A stretch of DNA of 48,355 nt from Chrysophaeum taylorii (GCA_029834535.1 JAQMWT010000184.1:1-48355); one strand, 5' to 3'; shown: positions 38,942 through 48,297, numbered from the stretch's first letter. The notes: generated by a model from the sequence alone, not told the origin. Numbers and translations: made by a program.

Positions 38942-39653
38942 ATGTCGGTGGTTGCCCTCGCTTTGGTCGCCGGGGTGCACGCGATGTCGGTTACAAAGTT
39001 GAAGTTATGGAGCTCGGCCGCGTGTCCGTACGCCCAACGCGCGCGCATCGCGCTCGAGGAGTCCGGCGTTTCGTACGACTTGGTGATCGAGGACCTTAGT
39101 GCCAAGTCCGAAGGCTTTATCGCGGCCTACGCAGAGGCGAACCCCGGGGCGCGCCAAGGTCCCCGTTCTCGAGGTGGACGATCTGGTCATCTGCGAGTCT
39201 CTCGTGATCACTGAGTACGTCGCCGAGACGGCGTGGGCGCACAATCTCTCTCCCGAGCAGCGAGCGATCGCTCGTCTAATGGTCGAAGTCTCGCCGTTTT
39301 CGGGCTATTTTGAAGTCCTCAAGGCCCGATACGACGCGGATGATCTCGCCGACGCCGTCTCGGCGTTTGCGGCTAAGATCGGTAATTTCGAAAAGTTTCT
39401 GTCAAAGCACGCGGCGGGACCCTTTCTCTTCGAGGACTTTTGCTTCGCCGAGGCTGCCATAGCCCCGTTCGTCAAGCGCAGCGTCCTCTGTTTGAACCAC
39501 TTTATCGACGTCGACATCCGCGACGTGTGCCAGTTCCGCAACTGCCCGCGCACCCTCGCCTTCGTCGAGGCTTGCCTCGAGAGACCCTCTGTTCTCACGA
39601 CCTCGTTGCCCGACGAGGTATATCGCCGGCACGAAGGCACTCGCGCGCTTTGA
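38942..39653 (+). CDS. Glutathione S-transferase-like protein
   Basis: MSVVALALVAGVHA could be a signal peptide; next comes the thioredoxin-fold N-domain KLKLWSSAACPYAQRARIAL with a Cys at the omega-class-like active site position, then the cis-Pro segment KVPVLEVDD and the Glu-Ser pair in ICESLVITEYV that bind glutathione. The C-domain is helical (DLADAVSAFAAKIGNFEKFL, DFCFAEAAIAPFVKRS), ending HEGTRAL. The frame changes once at GGGGCGCGCC near 39150; the join is clear from the family pattern. Likely a glutathione-dependent thiol transferase or dehydroascorbate reductase. Confidence 0.78.
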
Positions 39654-39796
39654 TGAAGCAGCGAGAAAAGCGAGAGAAAAGGCCCCTTCTTCGGCGCTCA
39701 AATGAAGATTTGCAGCCGGCGGGCAGGGCCTTTGTGTGAAATACGGGGTCCAAGATCAGAAGCGCTTCGAGGTCAAGGTTTGTCTGCGCGAAGGCG

Positions 39797-40036
39797 ATGG
39801 GTGCGGCGGAGCGCAAGCGCAAGCGCGACGGCGGGAGCGCGAGGGCTTGGTCACTTCGGGGAGGCAAGCGTTTGGCACGCTTAGAGTGCGCAGAGACCAT
39901 CGGCTCGTGGGACTTTGTTCCCGAGCTTCTCGCCCGAGGCTTTCAGAACCCGCTATCCCCCGCGGCCTGGCGCGACGTCCTCGCCCCCAACCCGGAGCTT
40001 GTTGCCGTGTCCCTCCGCTCTTCGACAAAATTTTGA
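39797..40036 (+). CDS. Small hypothetical protein
   Basis: 79 codons, MGAAERKRKRDGGSARAW then ETIGSWDFVPELLARGFQNP and AAWRDVLAPNPELVAVSL. The second half looks like real protein; the first half is basic. No family recognised. It may be a fragment of a larger broken gene between the GST-like gene and the Helitron. Confidence 0.3.
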   Translation: MGAAERKRKRDGGSARAWSLRGGKRLARLECAETIGSWDFVPELLARGFQNPLSPAAWRDVLAPNPELVAVSLRSSTKF

Positions 40037-40251
40037 AGCGCGCGGTCGTCATGCTCTCATGCCAAACTTCGGCCGCCGCACAACGAAAAAGGTGCCCGCG
40101 TCGCGACTGCGCAGGCCGGTGACCCGGGTCACGCTGCTACACCTCCCAAATTAGGTGCTTCTTCTGCGGCCGATGCTCCTTTCGACCCCTCTTCACGACG
40201 ATCGGCAACTCTCCGTCGAACTGCTCGCCCTTCCATGATCAACAAGACTTA

Positions 40252-42430
40252 GTGCAGGTCAGTAAGTTCACCTAGTCCCAATCTCTGACCCCAGTAAGGT
40301 ACAGCGGGCTGTACGAGACAACGCGAGGCTCTTCGCGCCGAGCGCCTTGAGGCGAGCCTTCGTCGTGCTCTCCCTGCGCGTGACGTCCGCAAGGCGTCCT
40401 ACCTGTGTACCGACAAACTCTCCACCGCCTGGGTGGCCTCATGGCCCTCGCGATCTCTGGCATTCTCGAACAGCGACTTCCCGCAAGTCGTTGCCAACGA
40501 CTTCGGGCTGCCGTCGCCGGCCTGCGTACCGCTGTCCGGACGTGGCATTCTTGGCGACACCCAACGGGTTCTCGACCCGTACGGTAACGTCTTGCGCACG
40601 GACAATCGCTTGGTCAACCGCAACGGAGCTCGGTCCTGCGTGCACGACTCGGTGCTTTATGTGTTGAGTGGCCTCATGCACGAAGGTGGCGCCCGGCACA
40701 CGGTCGAGCCCTTGGGCTTGTTCTGCAATTGCGTCCCACCCCTCGCCCGGCGTGCTTTCCGTTCTTTCGAGTCCACGTCGAGGCTCGTTCCTGACTTTTC
40801 AATCGCGGAGCCACCGCGAACGCCTACTCCGGGCGGTCTCCGCCTCGGCGAGGTCAAGACGATCGTATTCTGCCCGTCGCGATATCCGGCCACTAACGTC
40901 GATCGCCGCCGCGATGGCACCCCGAGCCCAGTCGACAAGCGGGCCAACGACATCCAACGCGAATACGTCGCGCATGCTGCGTACGCCGACAGGAAATTCT
41001 GCGGGATCGACCCGGCAGCCTCGCGGGGTCCGTTCCGGGACCGCCTTGCGGAGTTCGGGCCCGTGCTGGGGTTTGTAGGTGGCAATTTCGCGGAGGGTAG
41101 TGACAATCTACATGGTCTCCTCCACCGTGTTGCCCGCCAAATAGGCATCAACACCGGCCTCAAGGAGGGTGCTCCTTCCCTCGCGGTAGCCACGGCGGCT
41201 CAGACAACGCGCCTCTACCGGCGTCTCTCCATCACGGTGCATCGTGAGCGTGCCCGTCTCCTTCTAGCAGGGGCCTCCAGTATGTCGAAGGCAGTGCAGC
41301 CACCGCCCACCTCCGGCAACGGCATTACCCACAGGCGCACTTCATGGAGCGCCAAGACGCTTATAGAAACGCCAACAGCCCCTGCGTCTCTCGGCCGCCG
41401 GGCCCCTGGCGGCGCCCGGACGGTTAGGCTAACGCCTTGCCGTCCTTACTTACACCTTACACCCCTTACACCCTCCCGCCGTCCTTACTTGCACCTTACA
41501 CCCCTTACCCCTCCCGCCTCTCATTTCAGCTCGACACTCACCCCAGCCAATCTAAGCTGCTTTGATCCGCGCACGTTCGCTAACCTTTGAGTTTGCTCTT
41601 AAACCTCAGTAAGTTCGGCGTAAACCCACTCGTGCTCACATCCACTCGCCCCACTCTCCTTTGAGCTCGTCGCTCTCACCCCCGCCAATCTAAGCTGCTT
41701 TGATCCGCACACGCCGCTAACCTTTGAGTTTGCTCTAAAAGCCTCAGTAAGTTCACTTGGTCTCAGTAAGTTCACCTAGTCCCAATCTAACCCCAGTAAG
41801 TTCATGGTCCCACACCTGGTCCCAGTAAGTTCACCTACAGTGCGCGTGTAGACGCCGGGAGGGGGCTTATCGGTATTGCGCAGCACGTGTGGGTAGGTGG
41901 AGTCGTCGACCCAGAAGAGGACATCCTCGAGGTTGCCGATCGACAGAGAGCCACGTAGAGATGGACGTGGCAGAAGACGGGCTTGGGCAAGAGGACGCCG
42001 ACCTCGCGGGGCGTCTGGCCCTGGCTCTTGTTGATCGTTTGGCGTAGGCGGGCCTTAAGGGATACAGGTTGGAGGAGCCTCGGTGACAACGACACGATCG
42101 ATCATGTATCTGGTACCGTTGCAGTGGCCGTGCGACGGGTCGAGGTTGCGAAGACTTTAAGCTCGCGATCAAAGTCAGCATGCCTTTGGTTGTCAGGGAG
42201 TTGAAAACTCGACTGTAAACAGCGAGGCGTCGTCTTCCGACCCAACCTAGTCGGCCGAAAAGAACTCCGACGCCTCGTCTCCGGGAAAGGCCGCGGTCAT
42301 GCGCGCGTTTGTCAGCATCGACAACATCGTTTCGATGGGGCGTGAGAATGGCGCGCTGAAAGAGCCGCCGGGGTCGTGGAAATAGTCTGCGAGGTTTGGA
42401 GGATCAATGTCTGGCTCGTGCGCCTACCTG
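40252..42430 (-). mobile_element. Helitron 3' half carrying a LINE insertion
   Basis: On the minus strand: helicase C-terminal remnant (SATSRMSS, QTINKSQGQTPREVGVLLP, and upstream RNLDPSHGHCNGTRYMID) at about 42420-41835, iterons and spacer at 41830-41530, then a 1.2-kb foreign piece, and finally the last 50 bases with the iterons and the terminus ACTGACCTGCACTAA at 40252-40270. The foreign piece splits the 3' noncoding region. Same organisation as the copy at 13.2-14.3 kb otherwise. Confidence 0.75.
40305..41525 (+). mobile_element. 5'-truncated retroelement ORF with PD-(D/E)xK-like nuclease domain
   Basis: Open frame from about 40351 to 41430 without its own clear start: RDVRKASYLCTDKLSTAWVA, SNSDFPQVVANDFGLPSPAC, then LVPDFSIAEPP (PD) followed about 20 residues later by LGEVKTIVFCPSRYP (ExK), KRANDIQREYVAHAAYADRK and FGPVLGFVGGNFAEG, AAQTTRLYRRLS. 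This order is one I recall from C-terminal regions of algal and dinoflagellate retroelement-like proteins that follow a reverse transcriptase; the RT is missing here. The 3' part carries a 39-40-base tandem repeat (CCGTCCTTACTTACACCTTA units, 41440-41510). It sits inside the Helitron 3' end. Confidence 0.55.
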
Positions 42431-42442
42431 AGCCTTACCCTG

Positions 42443-42640
42443 TTTGGGGAACATACGTCCGGCGGCAGCATGCGTACGACCTACGGGCGGGGCCCGTCCT
42501 CTCTTCGCCTGCCCCACGACTCGACGATGACCCCGACTAGGTCCCATATACCTATCTACGCCCGTCAGACACATCCCTCCTGCCCCACAAAACCACACAC
42601 ACCCGTCATGCCCACCCCCCCCCCCTTAGCAATCCACCTT
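42443..42640 (+). mobile_element. 5'-truncated LINE, C-terminal tail and 3' UTR
   Basis: From ACATACGTCCGGCGGCAGC it matches 14556-14750 closely: the end of the same ORF (RRQHAYDLRAGPVLSSPAP, stop TAG at 42538) and the C-rich 3' UTR ending CTTAGCAATCCACCTTTA. Flanks CTGAGCCTTA (42428-42437) and CTGATCCTTA (42642-42651) may be the target duplication with one mismatch. Confidence 0.65.
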
Positions 42641-42829
42641 TAGCTGATCCTTATGACGGATTAAAAAACTAAAGAGTGCTCTAGCGTAATTGTTGCACCA
42701 TTCGTCCTTTAGAAGCGCCCGTTATGACTGAACTAAAAGTAAAGGTCGGGGTAAGGGTCGAGTTCGTGCTTTCTGAACCTATGGAATCGTCTTCGCGACT
42801 TAGCGTGGTCCCGCTGCTGGCCTCTCGCG

Positions 42830-43327
42830 ATGCTTGCGGCCTCGATCTTTTGCCCTGGCGAGATGTACGTGATAGCTCTCGCCGGAGAGGAGGTCTCGCA
42901 GCAAAAGAGTCTGGCGATGGCCGCTCTATGCGCGTTCATGGCAGTTGCATTAGGGCGTCGGCGCGCTCTAGTCCTCCAGGCTGGCAACGTCACCATCAAG
43001 AATCCAACTGTGCACCGCGACGGAGCGGATCTTTGGACCAAGTGGCAAGAGCTGAAGGCGGATATGAACAAAGTATGGTTTCCTTTCTGGAACAAACTAC
43101 TGGGACCCGACGACGAGCTCCCATCGGGGAAGCAGCTCGATGATCATCAAGCACAGCATAGACATTACCTCACAAGACGACCCTTCTCTTGCCACCACGC
43201 CCTCCATATTTCTGGTGCGCACCACCCTACTGCCGTCCTCCTTCCGCAAAGTGCGCTTGCCTATGACACACCCTCATGCTCTGCCTATCTAGAGCTTCCA
43301 TGCAACGGTCTTTACTGGAGTCACTGA
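42830..43327 (+). CDS. Hypothetical protein
   Basis: 165 codons; MLAASIFCPGEMYVIALAGE, a hydrophobic stretch AMAALCAFMAVALG, then WTKWQELKADMNKVWFPFWN and LLGPDDELPSGKQLDDHQ. The first 100 residues look protein-like; the rest (HYLTRRPFSCHHALHISG onward) does not. No family recognised; may be a broken gene. Confidence 0.3.
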   Translation: MLAASIFCPGEMYVIALAGEEVSQQKSLAMAALCAFMAVALGRRRALVLQAGNVTIKNPTVHRDGADLWTKWQELKADMNKVWFPFWNKLLGPDDELPSGKQLDDHQAQHRHYLTRRPFSCHHALHISGAHHPTAVLLPQSALAYDTPSCSAYLELPCNGLYWSH

Positions 43328-43407
43328 CCGGCGGGCGGGAGCGCAGCGTAAGCTCCGTAGAACTTCTGGTGTACTTGACGAAAGAGCTGGAGCGCTCGAT
43401 TCGGGTC

Positions 43408-43749
43408 TCAGAACCGATCGGCGATCTCCTCGGCCTTGCCAGCCGCGCTCTGGTCGGAGATCTCGTACGCGCTGAGCGTCCAGTTCTCCGTCTCGCCGCC
43501 GCGTTTGAGGCGAACCTGGGGGGTCGCGATCTCCTTGCCGTCGAGCGCCAGCATCCGTTGCCACGTGACCGCCGTGCGGTCCGCGCGAGGCTCGGTCCTC
43601 CGGGCCTTAAAAGGTCGGGAATGAGGCGACGGCGGCCCCTCCGAAGCCGAGTCGTCATCATCGCCGTCATCGTACAGTTTGAACAACGCTTTGCACTCCT
43701 TGAGTTGCTGGGCGTGCGTCGCCACCGCGAAAGTCACGAAGTCGTCCAT
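43408..43749 (-). CDS. Small unknown protein related to the 33.4-kb relic
   Basis: 113 codons: MDDFVTFAVATHAQQLKECK, an acidic patch YDDGDDDDSASEG, then WQRMLALDGKEIATPQVRLK, ENWTLSAYEISDQSAAGKAE and EIADRF, where a TGA ends the frame. The downstream DNA still matches the relic at 33.5 kb (LSRALQ region), so the frame probably once continued. Function unknown. Confidence 0.4.
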   Translation of the reverse strand: MDDFVTFAVATHAQQLKECKALFKLYDDGDDDDSASEGPPSPHSRPFKARRTEPRADRTAVTWQRMLALDGKEIATPQVRLKRGGETENWTLSAYEISDQSAAGKAEEIADRF

Positions 43750-43791
43750 CCGTTTGCACCTGAGCTGGGGGGGGGGGTGGAGTCGGGGTCC

Positions 43792-43859
43792 TATAGTTTT
43801 CTCTCTCTCTCCAAAACTAAAGACACCCTCTTTAGCCGAGAGAGAGAGAGAAAACTATA
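43792..43859. repeat. 20-bp perfect hairpin with nested stem
   Basis: TATAGTTTTCTCTCTCTCTC (43792-43811) is the exact reverse complement of 43840-43859. Within the 28-base loop, CTAAAG and CTTTAG (43817-43822, 43830-43835) can form a second stem. It lies upstream of the minus-strand ORF ending at 43749 and could form a cruciform or an RNA hairpin. Confidence 0.85.
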
Positions 43860-43906
43860 TTTTTCTGGCTTTAATCTTTAAAACGGTACATAACGGGATC
43901 AATTAA

Positions 43907-44050
43907 AGGTTAACGGCCTTGCTTTAATAAAATAACCTTGTCATAAGGATCAGCCTTAAAGACAAACAAAAAAACAAACAAACAAACAAACAGACAAACA
44001 TCTTGTAATCTCCTCGAACATCTGCCAATTGGTAGCAAGGAAGAAAGAAA
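43907..44050. other. AAAC-rich tract and calponin-gene upstream region
   Basis: GTCATAAGGATCAGCC at 43937-43952 is an inverted copy of the 42640 region (GCTGATCCTTATGAC), and an (AAAC)n tract follows at about 43960-43998. The calponin-like gene starts right after. The inverted pair bracketing 42.64-43.95 kb is noted but not called as an element. Confidence 0.45.
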
Positions 44051-45043
44051 ATGGCACTCGAGGTATGCCGAGGGAAACGTCGTTATGTGTCGTTTTTGTG
44101 GCGGATCGATTGAGCCCGCACGGCAGGCGTCGGTGCGCCAGGCGATGGCGCGCAAGCTCGCGGAGATGAAGCCGCAGATGGACGAGGTGTGTCTGTGATT
44201 TTACGACGAAGACGCACACGCACACACATCTAAAGGCCGTAACGTGGATCGAAGCCGTGACGGGGCTGCCGATGGAAGGGACGTTCGACGAGTGGCTGCG
44301 GAGCGGCGTGGTGCTGTGCACGTTGGTGAACAAGATCTCGCCGGGGTCTGTGAAAAAGATCAACAAGGGGTCGATGCCGTTCATGCAGATGGAGAACATT
44401 AGTCAATTCATCAGGGTGGCCAAGCACATGGGGCTCAAGGAGTCGGACTGCTTTGATACGGTCGATTTGTACAAGGGCAACGACATCGGAAAGGTCGTTT
44501 CGACGATTCACGCGTTTGGCTCGCTCGTACAGACGCGCGGGGATTACGACGGCCCGCAGCTTGGAGTCAAGTTTGCGCAAGCGAACAAGCGCGAGTTCAC
44601 CGAGGAACAGCTGCGCGAAGGTCGCACCGCGACCAGCAAGATTGCACAGGGGTCCGCGGGCCACATGGAGCGATCCGAGGTGACCAAGCAGGGCATCACG
44701 TTTGGCAACACGGCTGCCGGTGGCGCGGGCTCTTCCGAGGTTACCAAGACGACCGCCGGGAGCGCGGGGATCATGCAGCGGTCGAGCATCAAGAAGCAGG
44801 GCATCACCTTTGGGAACGAGGCCGCGGGCGGCGCGGGATCCTCGGAGGTTACCAGGGCGACGGCCGGCAGCGCGGGTGTTATGGAGCGGGCCGAGATTAA
44901 GAAGCAGGGCATCACCTTTGGCCACGACCACGCCGGCGAGGCCGAAGATTCGGCGGACCTCAGCAAGACCACAGCCGGGAGCGCTGGGATTATGGAGCGC
45001 ACCGACATCAAGAAGCGGCATCACCTTCGGCCATGACGCATAG
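44051..45043 (+). CDS. CH-domain protein of calponin/transgelin type, three exons
   Basis: Exons inferred: 44051-44062 (MALE), 44115-44186 (ending KLAEMKPQMDE) and 44236-45043; introns of 52 and 49 nt with GTATGC/TTGAG and GTGTGT/TAAAG ends, phase 0. A single CH domain (AVTWIEAVTG, FDEWLRSGVVLCTLVNKISP, NISQFIRVAKHMGLKESDCF, DLYKGNDIGKVVSTIHAFGS) binds actin. Then about four repeats of 42 residues, each with QGITFGN and TAGSAGIM(E/Q)R elements, in place of standard calponin repeats. The last repeat has lost two bases near 45014, so the predicted frame ends HHLRP early; the intended end is GITFGHDA and the TAG at 45041. Likely an actin-bundling or stabilising protein. Confidence 0.85.
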
Positions 45044-45248
45044 TGGGCGGCTCCTCTCCTGCTCACGATATTAAAGTATCTTACCACCGCCACCACGATC
45101 ACGAGTACCCCGTGCTTGCAATTTGCAATTGCGATTGACGGATGAAGTGACTGTGTCACCACCACCCACGGGTAAATGTATCATCAAGAGACAGGCGGCT
45201 CCCACCAGCACCAGAATGAATGAATGAATAAACGAAAGAAAAATCATC
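45044..45248. other. Intergenic, convergent 3' ends
   Basis: Two hundred bases between the 3' end of the CH-domain gene and the 3' end of the next, minus-strand gene. A GAATGAATGAATAAACGAAAGAAA tract near 45213-45238 may serve 3'-end formation. No gene. Confidence 0.5.
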
Positions 45249-46219
45249 TTAGCCGCAGCTCACGTAGAAACTGCGGCCGGGCCGCCGCGAGGATGTATTA
45301 TTGGGGCTCCTGACGTGGGGAGACGTTGTCGAACACTGGGATATCTCGTTCATTGCGCGGGGGCACCGCGGGGGCACCGCGGGGCACCGCGGGGTCCGGG
45401 GTGAGAAGTCGAGGAGGGTGGTCGTCGTCGGTACGACCTTGGGGGCGGCGGCGAGGACGTCGTCGTCATTACTCGCCACCGCGGGAGCAAATTTGTCGGA
45501 AGCGGCGGCGGCGGCGATATCGTCGTCGTTGCTCGCCGCCGCGAGAGCAAATTTGTCGGCAGCATCGTACTCCGAGTTGCCGCTGCCAAGATCACGGTCG
45601 GTAGGGCACACCTTGGTGTCGTCGTCGTCGTCGTCGTCGAGGCTTGCGGTGGTGGAGTGGAGGCAGTTGCAGGTCTCGACCACGACCTCGGGGGTGTTTT
45701 CCTTGCGGCGTCGGGGCTTGGGGAGTTGCCTGACAGTCGCGATTTCGCCGGTAAGCTTGTCGACGAACTCGACGCGATCGAAATAGAGGACATAAGTGTC
45801 GCCGCAGAGCTCGCCCTTGATGACGAAGGTGCGGCCGTCGGCGAAGACGCCGTCGCGCTTGCATCCCCGGAGTTTGTAGGCAGTTCCGACGCGCCACGGA
45901 GCGTCCGGCGCGCGTTGCCGCCTTTGAGGGACGTAGCCCGCGAGATGCCGCCGACGATGACGAAGGCCGCCGGGGCGAAGAGCGGACCGGAGAGGAGCGT
46001 CGACGAGACGATAAGCGCCAGACGCGCCGCGACCCCGAGTTCCGTTGGCAGCCGTCTCTTGTCGTAGGCGTTGACGCTCAAGGTGAACCAGACCCTGCCG
46101 CTCTCGAGGGACACCGTGTCGCCGACGGCGATGGGATCCCCGCTCCAGTGGAGGGGGGTGAGCTGGCTCAATACTGCCATGAGTTCGACGTCGCTTTCGT
46201 TCCTAATCGTGATGCCCAT
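45249..46219 (-). CDS. Unknown protein with hydrophobic hairpin, frame change
   Basis: Starts MGITIRNESDVELMAVLSQL (46219), then TPLHWSGDPIAVGDTVSLES, GRVWFTLSVNAYDKRRLPTE and two close hydrophobic stretches (LALIVSSTLLSGPLFAPAAF, VIVGGISRA). After an indel near 45900 it continues PWRVGTAYKLRGCKRDGVFA, DGRTFVIKGELCGDTYVLYF and DRVEFVDKLTGEIATVRQLP, with an Asp-rich, Ala-repeat tail (AASNDDD units) ending SFYVSCG. The beta-strand-rich pattern and membrane stretch recall no family I can name. It is divergent from CFAP298, with 99 bases between starts. Confidence 0.6.
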
Positions 46220-46318
46220 CCTTCTTCAACGTGTTGATGAAAGTTGCAAGGTCAGTGAAACAAACCACGTCCGTCAACGGTCGTGCGAGAGAGTTTCGAA
46301 GACGCAACGCGAAAAAGA
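46220..46318. promoter_or_regulatory. Short divergent promoter region
   Basis: Only 99 bases separate the start of the unknown minus-strand gene and the start of CFAP298. Both promoters must fit here or overlap the genes. No TATA box is visible. Confidence 0.4.
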
Positions 46319-47204
46319 ATGGTAGTCGTCCACGTCAAGTACGGGCAGGAGGACGAATTTTTGTTCGAGACGACGTGCGGCGAGAGCTGCGACAGTCTGA
46401 TTCGGGAGCTGGTGCGCATCAACAACCGGCGCGCCCAGATCGCGTTTTTGTGCGGGGCGCTGCGCGATCTCGCGAAGCACGGCCCGGCCAAGCCCGTCGA
46501 CGACCAGGGGTGCGACGACCTCAAGGAAAAGTACGAGTCGGCCGTGATCGAGAAGTCTCCGAACTACGAGGCCGACCCCGGCGGGATGCGCACGGGGAAC
46601 GGGGTCGGCGAGCAGCTGAGCAAGGTGTTCGAGGACGTGTGCCTCGAGGCCGAGCGGTACGTGTCGCGGGACCAGGTGCGGGCGCGGCGGGCGTTGACGA
46701 TGGAAGCCCTCGATGACAAGCTCGCCAACATGCGGGGTGCGGTGACGATGGCGTATCCGATGGGTTTGCCCAAGTGGGACGTGGTTTTCTCGGCGCTCGA
46801 GAGCGTCCGGGGCCTGTCCGGACGCACGCCCAATCCGCGATCCTCGAGGAGGCCACGGCGCAGCTGTGGTGCGCGGGGAAAGAGTTCCAGCGAAACCAGA
46901 CCGTCGGGGACCGCCTCGGGACCAAGAACGAAAAGACGAAGGTGGTCGCCAAGTTGCAGAAACCGAACGCGGGACCGCCCGCGCGAGCCCGTGGTCAGCG
47001 AGGAGGAGCGCAAGGCCATGATGGCGCACTACTTCAAGCGCCAGGAGGAACTCAGGCCCTCGCCGAGGCCGACGACGACGACTACCTCCACTCCCCTGGG
47101 CCGACCCCAAGGCCCTCAAAACTCCCTCCAGGGGCTTTAAAGGCACCATCGGGCGCCCGGCGTCCGCCGGTAATATTATCGGTCCGCGAAGATCCAGAAG
47201 GTGA
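46319..47204 (+). CDS. CFAP298: CFAP298 ciliary assembly protein
   Basis: Orthologue of CFAP298 (C21orf59/Kurly, FBB18 in Chlamydomonas), needed in the cytoplasm to assemble dynein arms of motile cilia; its presence argues for a flagellated stage. Marks: MVVVHVKYGQEDEFLFETTC, INNRRAQIAFLCGALRDLAK, LTMEALDDKLANMRGAVTMA, YPMGLPKWD, ILEEATAQLWCAGKEFQRNQ, KNEKTKVVAKLQKPNAGPPA, REPVVSEEERKAMMAHYFKR, DDDDYLHSP, WADPKALK and the end GFKGTIGRPASAG to the TGA at 47202. Length about 290 residues as in the family. Frames change near 46822, 46978, 47056 and 47097. The 3' end overlaps the convergent oxygenase gene by about 29 bases. Confidence 0.85.
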
Positions 47205-48297
47205 GGGCGAATCTGTTCCGGCGGATGGGGGTAGGACCTCGTGGAAGTGGAACGCATCAAACAAAACGAACCGGCGGGCCGCGGCGGACGTCGACCACGA
47301 CGTTTTGTCGTCGGCGGCTTTTGTCGTCGTCGTCGTCGTCGTCGCCAAAGTAGAAGCGGAGGTGGCCGCCATCGAAGTGGTCGTCCCAGTCGTGGTCGGT
47401 CGCGTAGAAAATCGCCGTGAGGGCCCGCGCGTTGGAGGTCGTCTTCGCGTCCACCCTCGTGTTGTCGCGGTGCTTGCGGTACCGGCCCCCGGGGGATAGC
47501 ACGAGAGCATGGCGGCCGGGGATTGGTGAGGGTCTCGCGCCAGCCCCGGGCGTTGAGCGCGGCGGCGAGGCCCCGTTGGACGTCGAGGACGGCCGCTGAG
47601 CGCGTTCGCGTCCGAGGCGAAAAATTGTCGCGCGAAAACCACGCGACGCGGTCGTCGCGCGTTCCCGCGATTTTCTGTATCGTTTCCTCGAGCCGGCCGG
47701 CGAGGCCTTGCGCTCGGCGCGCGCGCGCGTCGGGGTACCCAAATCGAAGCGCGTCGACGACCGCGAGGCCCTCGCAGGTCGGGAAGACAGCGTTCGACGA
47801 GGCGATCAGCGCGATCGGAGCGCTCCGTGGCCTCGTCGCCGCGCATCTGTCTCGCCACCGCGTGGTGGGCCTTGGCAATCTCCGCGGCAACGTACCTCCG
47901 CACGACCTCTCGGCGAGCGAGGTTCGGGTCGAGGTCGGGTCGCGCCGCCAGAGTGCTCTCGACCAGCGCGTCGATCGCGCGCCGCGCGTGCTCGCGCTCG
48001 GCCTCGTCGCGCACCAGGCGTTCCTCGTGCTCGCGCTGCGAGATCGGGACCAGCAGCGCGCCGTCGACGCCCGCGGCGCGCCCTCCGTCAACATCCAGCC
48101 CCGCGAGTCTCGACCCATTCACCAAGAGTTCGCGACGCCTCGACCGTCTCGCCCTGCGTCCGCTGGCCAACCTTGGCTGCGTCGAGCGACGGAGCCGCGC
48201 GCACGAACACGACGCGGTGCGCGACGCGGTAATACCGATCGCACGACGCCACGAGGCGGTTCCCGTTGGTGGTGGTGGTCATCATCGTCATCGCCAT
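47176..48297 (-). CDS. SH3b-domain/2OG-Fe(II) oxygenase (prolyl 4-hydroxylase-like)
   Basis: Starts at 48297 near the window end. The N-terminus (YYRVAHRVVFVRAAPSLDAA, KVGQRTQGETVEASRTLGEW) resembles a bacterial-type SH3 domain, closing after an indel with LLVNGSRLAGLD. A helical middle follows (REHEERLVRDEAEREHARRA). The dioxygenase domain: GLAVVDALRFGYPD, RVAWFSRDNFSP, MLSCYPPGGRYRKHRDNT (His and Asp of the iron triad), ALTAIFYATDHDWDDHFDGG, HLRFYFGDDDDDDD, FDAFHFHEVLP (distal His) and RNRFALTFWIFADR (Arg for 2-oxoglutarate) ending with TAA at 47176. Frames change at least four times, one in the C5 run near 47230. Substrate unknown; prolyl hydroxylation is the likely reaction. Confidence 0.7.

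Noticed and set aside
42636..43957. A 1.3-kb element bounded by inverted GCTGATCCTTATGAC copies.
   Set aside because: The left copy may be the target duplication of the LINE piece and the match is only about 16 bases; no transposase inside.
46274..48118. Minus-strand ORF of 614 codons.
   Set aside because: Runs through both CFAP298 (opposite strand) and parts of the oxygenase in varying frames; only segments coincide with the oxygenase protein, so the whole is not one gene.
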